64,000 nucleotides of DNA from contig VTFK01000546.1 in the NCBI GenBank assembly GCA_009617715.1, forward strand, positions 62,001-126,000, in the 5' to 3' direction. Each line of letters begins with the position of its first letter. Position 1 is the stretch's first letter. This document shows, in pieces, positions 58,690-64,000 of this stretch. The notes beneath the pieces were generated by a model that saw only the letters and a list, made by a program, of their open reading frames with translations, was not told the DNA's origin and made no database searches. The translations under genes were made by a program, and so were the position numbers. Source of the stretch: Plectrocnemia conspersa (lineage: Eukaryota; Arthropoda; Insecta; Trichoptera; Polycentropodidae).

Positions 58690-58900
58690 ATGCCTGCGCC
58701 GTAGCAGTGGGAACGGTCGGTTGCTAGCGCTCATATTACGACTTTTTATAATACTATTATAAATTACATGTAGCACATCTAAAGCGAATTTTGATCAAAA
58801 GAAGAGCGAAAAATACAGTTATCCCTTCTTAGAACTCAAAAATCCACGCCAAAAGGAATAAAATCACGTCGGCGACGTTGCAGTGGGAACGCTCGGTATC
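58690..58900. repeat. family S MITE copy
   Basis: The copy is bounded by GTAGCAGTGGGAACGGTCGG (about 58699) and GTTGCAGTGGGAACGCTCGG (about 58878). Inside are ATGTAGCACATCTAAAGCG, GAATTTTGATCAAAAGAAG, TCTTAGAACTCAAAAATCC and AATAAAATCACGTCGGCG. The end motifs are in direct orientation, so this is either two partial copies or a rearranged one. Confidence 0.5.
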
Positions 58901-58901
58901 C

Positions 58902-58963
58902 AGCTCCAGCAATACAAGTCAGTGTTGAAATCTCTTTTAACACTAACTTGTGTTGCTGGAGCT
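58902..58963. repeat. 25-bp-arm hairpin made from hAT coding sequence
   Basis: AGCTCCAGCAATACAAGT plus CAGTGTT (58902-58926) faces AACACTAACTTGTGTTGCTG plus GAGCT (58939-58963) across a 12-base loop. The right arm is the end of the hAT fragment that follows, so the left arm is an inverted duplicate of it. The stem is precursor-microRNA-like in size, but no expression evidence is available. Confidence 0.55.
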
Positions 58964-59091
58964 CTTAGAATTACCATTGCAATTTTGTATAAATGAGGAT
59001 ATATATTTTTAATTTCCTCCAAAAATATGTTTTTTTTTTGTATCCAATCTTTGTACATGGTTAAATTATTCAATACGAATCCAATGTCCAC
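58939..59091 (-). pseudogene. hAT transposase C-terminal fragment
   Basis: The minus frame reads NIYPHLYKIAMVILRAPATQ then VSVKRDFN, matching the hAT dimerisation domain (YP.L...A..IL..PAT...VERxFS). It is a dead fragment, distinct in sequence from the one at 6909-7133. Confidence 0.65.
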
Positions 59092-59467
59092 ATCTGTATA
59101 AATAGGAAATTTATGTGTCTATTGCTAATTCTTTACTTCTTAAAAAATCGTCTTAATCGTTTGAACATTTTCATCGGATGTTTCACTAGATAAGTGTACG
59201 TCACTTCTTCACTTTATTTCCCGAAAAACAAGCCTAATACTCTATTATTGTACGAGTTGACAACCAGCTACTGCAACGAACGTCACAGCTTCCAAATTGT
59301 ACACACATACATTCGCACGTGCTAGAGCCCAGTCACAGGAATAAAGTCGTATACGTCGCACGAAAATACGATTGTGTGTTTTTTGTTTCTACTTTTTGTT
59401 TCTGTTGAGAGTTTAAAAGAGATCGTAAATTTATTAAAATATCATACGTGTAATACTATTTAATCTG
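59092..59467. other. intergenic, no gene seen
   Basis: Nothing recognisable; probably flanking transposon-derived DNA. Confidence 0.35.
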
Positions 59468-60260
59468 AACATAAATGATTTAACCCTATGTAAACTTGCA
59501 GGAATAATTCAACTGTATGCTGATGATACAGTGTTAATATATAACTCTAAAACATATAAAGACACGCAGAATGATTTGATCCATATTAATGAACGGATGA
59601 GATTAAACAAATTAACAATTAATGAAAAAAAAACAAACTATATAATATTTAATGGCGATTTTAATATTTCTACTATTGTAAATAACTCACAAATTACAAA
59701 AAGTGATAATATAAAATTCTTAGGTCTGCTTTTAGATAAAAGTTAAAATTTTTATAATCATATTGATTATATAATAATAAAAAGTATTACCAATGTCAAA
59801 AGTTTAATTTAGGTTTCAAAATATTTTATCATTTAAAACTAGATTAAGCATATATATTATTATTTGCATATTCATAGTCATTTAACACATATGTCTTGCG
59901 TCTGGGGGTTTACAAGTAAATTTAAAATAAAATCACTTGAGGTGATTCAAAATAGTGCCATAAAAAATGATTGAATTTGCCATTTGAAACTAACACAAAA
60001 GACATATATATGAAAACAAAAATTTTACCTATAACTATTCTTCCAAAATATGAATCAATAATGATAACAAAAAAAAATGTTAGAGGGAAAATCAATTATA
60101 AATACATACTAAATTTAAAATTAGAAAACAACAACATAACTATGAGATTAGATCTGTATATGATCTACACATCCCTCAACCGTTTTCAGTAAATATTATA
60201 TACAGGGGCAAATGCACTAAAACACATATAAATCCACGAATAACAAAATTTTAATAATAA
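59468..60260 (+). mobile_element. LINE fragment (reverse transcriptase from YADD onward)
   Basis: The plus strand encodes LAGIIQLYADDTVLIYNSKT with an intact YADD, then RLNKLTINEKKTNYIIFNG and SDNIKFLGLLLDKS followed by a stop. A decayed remainder includes a thumb-like HMSCVWGFTSKF segment near 59890 and a final frame at 59971-60192. The 5' part is absent. Confidence 0.7.
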
Positions 60261-60289
60261 CCAATTTATTATTTTAAGAAATGCTGATT

Positions 60290-60368
60290 TTATGAGTCTG
60301 CAAAAAATGTATGGGGGCGGCAATTTTAAGAATCGCCCTGGGCAGCACATATCCTAGCTACGCCACTG
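60290..60368. repeat. hAT-type MITE end
   Basis: GGGGGCGGC...CGCCCTGGGCAGCACATA and CCTAGCTACGCCACTG match the right half of the element at 15134-15324. The left half is missing. Confidence 0.55.
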
Positions 60369-60852
60369 TGATTTACCAATATCAACTAGAAATTAGTTTA
60401 AAGAAATTAAAAAATTGTTAGAACTTTAAAAAATGTGTGTATATGTGTATGTACGTTGTTATAATTTGTTATGCTTATTATTTTGATAAGTTTTTAAATG
60501 TGTTTATTATACTTTGTAATGTATATGTTTTCATTTTTAATTTATAACTTAAAATTGTATTAAAGTGTAAATATTTTCCAAAATTTTTGGTACAAATGAC
60601 AAATGATTCTCCAATTGAGAAATAGATAAAAATGCGCCATCCATAAATAATCAACTCTGAATAAATTTGACGTCTTTCAGAAAGTAGCTAGTAGTAGGTA
60701 GTAGCTGTTTTTATTATTTGTTAAAATTGACGTCGGATCGATGGATTGCGCAACCCGTTGGGCAACCCATTGGGCAATCCGTCTGTCAGTGGCTGGCTGA
60801 CTGGCTGACAGCATGCGCTCGTTCGGTTGCAGCTCGTTCGGTCGCCGCTGAG

Positions 60853-61953
60853 ATGGCGACGTTCCTGACTCCCAACCGCCACGGCTACAGCGTCCGCTTC
60901 TCGCCGTTCGATCCGGACCGGCTGGCCGTGGCGGCCAGCCAGTACTACGGGCTCGCGGGCGGCGGCACTCTCTTCCTGCTGCGCCTGTCGGCCGACGGCT
61001 CGGAGATCGCCGAGGTCGACTCGTTCCAATGGAGCGACGGCCTCTTCGACGCGGTGTGGTCCGAGACGGACGGAGACGTGGTGGTGACGGCGTCGGGGGA
61101 CGGAGGCCTGCAGGTGTGGAACCTGTCGCGGCCCGGCCTGGCGCCGCTGTCTCTGCGCGAGCACAAGAAGGAGGTGTACTCGGTGGACTGGTCCCGCACC
61201 CGCCGGGAGCAGCGCCTCCTCAGCGCCTCGTGGGACTGCAGCGTCAAACTGTGGGACCCCACCAGGCAGAGCTCGCTCAACACCTACTTGGGCCACTCGC
61301 AGCTCGTCTACAACGCCATGTTCTCGCCGCACGTCTCCAACGCGTTCGCCTCCGTCTCTGGCGACGGCTACATGAAGATATGGAACGCCCACGACACCGT
61401 CAGGCCCACGGCCAGCGTCAAGGCGCACGACGCCGAGGTGCTGTCGTGCGACTGGTGCAAGTACGAGCAGAACGTTCTGGCCACCGCCGGCTCCGACGGC
61501 CTCATCAGGGGATGGGACGTCCGCAACCTGACGGCCCCCATCTTCGAACTCAAAGGTCTATTATAACTGTCCTTATTATAACTGTTCTTTGACCTCAACG
61601 TCTCTCTCGCTGTTTCAGGATGCGAATACGCCGTGAGAAGGGTCCAATTCTCGCCGCACGACCTCTCCGTGCTGGCCTCCGTGTCCTACGACTTCACCAC
61701 TAGGTGAGTTTATCAACTTGCAAATCTATCAATTAACAAATCTCCACCTACACCTACATCTCCACCTCCGTTTCTCTGCTGCAGAATCTGGGACTTCAAA
61801 CAGGGCTGCGACCCCGTGGAGACCGTCAAGCATCACTCCGAGTTCACCTACGGCCTCGACTGGAACGTCCTGAGAAAGAACCAGATAGCGGACTGCGGGT
61901 GGGACTCTCTAGTCCGCGTCTTCTCGCCCAGATGCCTCCGGTCGGACCGCTGA
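60853..61953 (+). CDS. PEX7: peroxin-7, PTS2 import receptor
   Basis: Exons are 60853-61555, 61619-61703 and 61785-61953 (318 aa; the family is about 320). The protein begins FLTPNRHGYSVRFSPFDPDR, the conserved PEX7 start, and consists of WD40 repeats. Visible examples are TASGDGGLQVWNL, SASWDCSVKLWD, SVSGDGYMKIWN, TAGSDGLIRGWDVRN, SVSYDFTTRIWDF and CGWDSLVRVFSP. PEX7 binds the PTS2 signal of enzymes such as thiolase in the cytosol and, with a PEX5-type or PEX20-type co-receptor, delivers them to peroxisomes. The upstream in-frame extension to 60718 has no ATG and contains simple repeats, so the ATG at 60853 is chosen. AATAAA is at 62005. It is convergent with SPSB3, with only about 100 bp between the stop codons. 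Confidence 0.95.
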
Positions 61954-62056
61954 GTCAAACGACTCACTATTGTATATATGTATCATATTGTTATTAAATT
62001 TGTAAATAAAACATCGTAAGGGAGAAAATAAATCCTTTTTATTAAATAAATCACAG

Positions 62057-63147
62057 TTAATATCGCGCGTCGCGAAAGCACTCCACGCACATCTTGGACT
62101 GCTTCTTTTCGACGGAGACGACCGCCGTCCTCGTCCGGCATCTCTCGCACGCCGTCTCCGTCAGTCTGGTGGAGAACTGGACGAAGGCGTCGCCGAGCGT
62201 GGGCTCCAGCGCCGCAGCCCACAGCTCGTCGTCCGGAATATCCAGAGAGGGGTTCGGCGGCGGCGTCGGCTCCGTAACGACGTTCTGTAAAAAGTCGGAG
62301 ATTAGATTCAGTCAATAGCCGAATAGTAGTAGAGAGAAAGAGCAGAGACGGACCGTGGTTTTGCGCGAATTGCAGTTTTTCCAGAACGACGCCTCGCGCT
62401 TGTCGTCGAAAGTCTCCTCGCCGGGATCTGTAAACGTATCTGTAGTACACAGAGCGAGTACAGAGCGAGTGAATAAAGAGATACGCACCTTCGTCCGGCA
62501 GGAGGATCCAGAAGGCGGCGCGGAAAAAGGACCTGAAGCCGGGGACTCGGAGCGGCAGCGACTCGGGGCGAAGCGTCCGCGCGCACAGCACGGAGAGCGA
62601 CGCGGGCGCGGACATGGAGTAGACGAGGCGCACCGCCGATTGCGAAGCCGTCGACGACACCATGGGGTAGAGTCTGGAGTGTCTCCTGAGTCCGTCGAAG
62701 GAGACGCCTGCGATAGAGGGGTTAGGTCGAAATGGTTAGAACGGAGAATAGAGAACGGGAACGCACCCACGGGCCGGCGGTTGACGTAGTAGCGCAGCGT
62801 GCCGCGCCACATGTCCAGGTAGACGCCGACGACGGAGCCCTTGCCGAAGCCCTTGCAGCGACGGGCGACGGCGCCGCCGTGCTGGGCGGCGCCCGTGTAC
62901 GAGAGGCCGTACGACTCGCGGTCCAGCCCCAGGAACGAGGCGAACTGGTAACGGCCGGCGGCGAAGTCCACGCGCGCCGTGCCCGCCCCGATCATCACGT
63001 CCGTGCCGTACAGCTCGGTGAGCACCTTGATCTCCCAGTAGTGCAGCAGGTCCCTGTCGAGCGGCCGGCTGCCCACCACGGCCGCCGTCCCGCTGCTGTA
63101 CCGCCGGTGGAACGTCACCTCGCGGCCGTCGTCGCTCAGCTCGACGT

Positions 63148-63181
<34 letters not shown>

Positions 63182-63418
63182 GTCATCGTCGCCCCCCGTG
63201 CTCAGCCAGCGCCACGACGGGGCTGCAACCGACCGCGTCGTCCTTTACTAGCTAACGTCGCTAAAGCGGAAGCGCACTCGTCTCGTCCTCAACCCACCCT
63301 CGCCGTCCTCGGCGCAGCGACACGTCACGCGGGGCGGCGGCCTCGAGTCCCACGCGCGCCCGGGGGGGAACGGCGCGCCCCCCGAGGCGCTCCAGCAAGC
63401 GCAGAACGGCCCCGACAT
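62057..63418 (-). CDS. SPSB3: SPRY domain and SOCS box protein 3-like, with cysteine-pair tail
   Basis: Minus-strand exons are 63418-63298, 63222-62767, 62707-62489, 62427-62354 and 62284-62057 (365 aa, consistent phases). The N-terminus has CRCAEDGEAPSWRWLS, like the CRC..E...W.W region of SPSB3, then a poly-Gly run from a GCC repeat (63146-63180). The SPRY domain includes VTFHRRYSSGTAAVVGS, HYWEIKVLTELYGTDVMIGA, DRESYGLSYTGAAQHGG and FGKGSVVGVYLDMWRGTLRY. A SOCS-box-like segment follows (SLSVLCARTLR, LRVPGFRSFFRAAFWILL). SPSB proteins recruit substrates to Elongin-Cullin ubiquitin ligases. The last 100 residues (266-365) are unlike vertebrate SPSB3 and end with CERC...CVEC (Cys 336, 339, 356, 359), a possible zinc ribbon. 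The tail could be a fused neighbour or an insect-specific extension. Confidence 0.88.
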
Positions 63419-63539
63419 CGGCTGTCACTCCCGTCGCGGCTCCGTCCCTTCCGACCGACGAGCTAACCGAAGAGCTAACAGAAGAGCTACCGTAAGAGCT
63501 AACCGCAGCGCTAACCGACTCCCTTCGGCGTTAGTATAT

Positions 63540-64000
63540 GCACATGCAAACAATATTCATAGAATGGCAGCTTTAACTCATCAATCTTATTGCTCCGATA
63601 TTAACAAAATTATTCAATAAATGTTTAAAAGAGGAAAGATTCCCAGAGTCCCTAAAAATTGCAAAAATAATTCCAATATATAGAGGTGATGATAAAAATA
63701 ACACTAATAATTATCGCCCTATATCTATTCTACCAATCATATCAAAAATATTTTAATCAATTATAGCTAATAGAATTAATGAATTTTTAAAAAGTATAAA
63801 TTTTTTATCTCATTTACAATATGGATTTAGAAGCAAATCCAATACAAAATACGCTGCTTTTGATTTAATTAATGAAATACAACAACACCTTAATGATAAA
63901 AATAAAACTTCAGCAATATTTATAGATTTAAAAAAAGCTTTTGATACAGTAGATCATAACATATTATTAAAGAAATTAAACCATATTGGAATAGTTAGAC
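63540..64000 (+). mobile_element. LINE fragment (reverse transcriptase fingers/palm), cut by the window
   Basis: From 63577 the plus strand encodes LFNKCLKEERFPESLKIAKI, RGDDKNNTNNYRPISILPII, LQYGFRSKSNTKYAAFDLIN and AIFIDLKKAFDTVDHNILLK, the RT0-RT3 blocks of a LINE reverse transcriptase. One stop (after SKIF, near 63755) breaks the frame. It is probably the same family as 59468-60260 and continues beyond 64000. Confidence 0.75.

Noticed and set aside
60721..61428. 235-codon minus-strand open frame across PEX7
   Set aside because: It is a GC-rich antisense shadow of a well-supported WD40 gene and has no domain.
62355..63466. Plus-strand frames over SPSB3, up to 244 codons
   Set aside because: They are alanine/arginine-rich shadows of GC-rich coding sequence on the other strand.
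1..64000. tRNA or rRNA genes
   Set aside because: No segment gave both an acceptor stem and A/B-box-like sequence on reading; a covariance-model scan would settle it.

Overview
The window looks like nuclear DNA from an insect, most likely holometabolous; I do not assign an order. The evidence is intron-split genes with GT-AG introns and AATAAA signals, a cuticular protein with an R&R chitin-binding domain, a visual arrestin (Arr2/phosrestin type), an insect-style MTF-1 with a C-terminal cysteine cluster, and a Spaetzle-like cystine-knot ligand. Most genes are GC-rich islands in very AT-rich DNA that is full of transposon remains.

Layout. 1.5-5.9 kb and 9.9-14.4 kb (+): two tandemly duplicated C2H2 poly-zinc-finger genes with the same five-exon plan; their 19-nt first exons lie inside a repeated promoter block. 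16.4-30.4 kb (-): MTF-1, with a 5'-truncated non-LTR retrotransposon and a 2.4-kb hAT element filling its last intron. 30.5-37.7 kb: no convincing gene, mostly repeats. 37.8-40.8 kb (+): secreted Spaetzle-like ligand, convergent with a cuticular protein gene at 41.0-44.9 kb (-). 45-50 kb: repeats and unexplained sequence. 50.0-50.4 kb: a head-to-head pair of signal-peptide genes whose TATA boxes are about 130 bp apart; the plus-strand one runs to 54.3 kb and the minus-strand one is visible only as two exons. 54.9-56.8 kb (-): Arr2. 57-60.5 kb: retrotransposon and MITE remains. 60.9-62.0 kb (+): PEX7, convergent with an SPSB3-like gene at 62.1-63.4 kb (-). 63.5-64.0 kb: a reverse transcriptase fragment that runs off the window.

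The genes do not form one pathway. PEX7 serves peroxisomal import, SPSB3 is a cullin-ligase adaptor, Arr2 quenches rhodopsin, MTF-1 is the metal-responsive regulator, and the rest are secreted or DNA-binding proteins. I see no CRISPR array, operon, integron or tRNA, and no clearly new multi-gene system. The least ordinary items are the duplicated zinc-finger genes, a cysteine-pair tail on SPSB3, the frame conflict at the MTF-1 C-terminus, the compact divergent promoter, and a composite repeat family (called family A here) that recurs about ten times and is nested with hAT, piggyBac-like and mariner elements.
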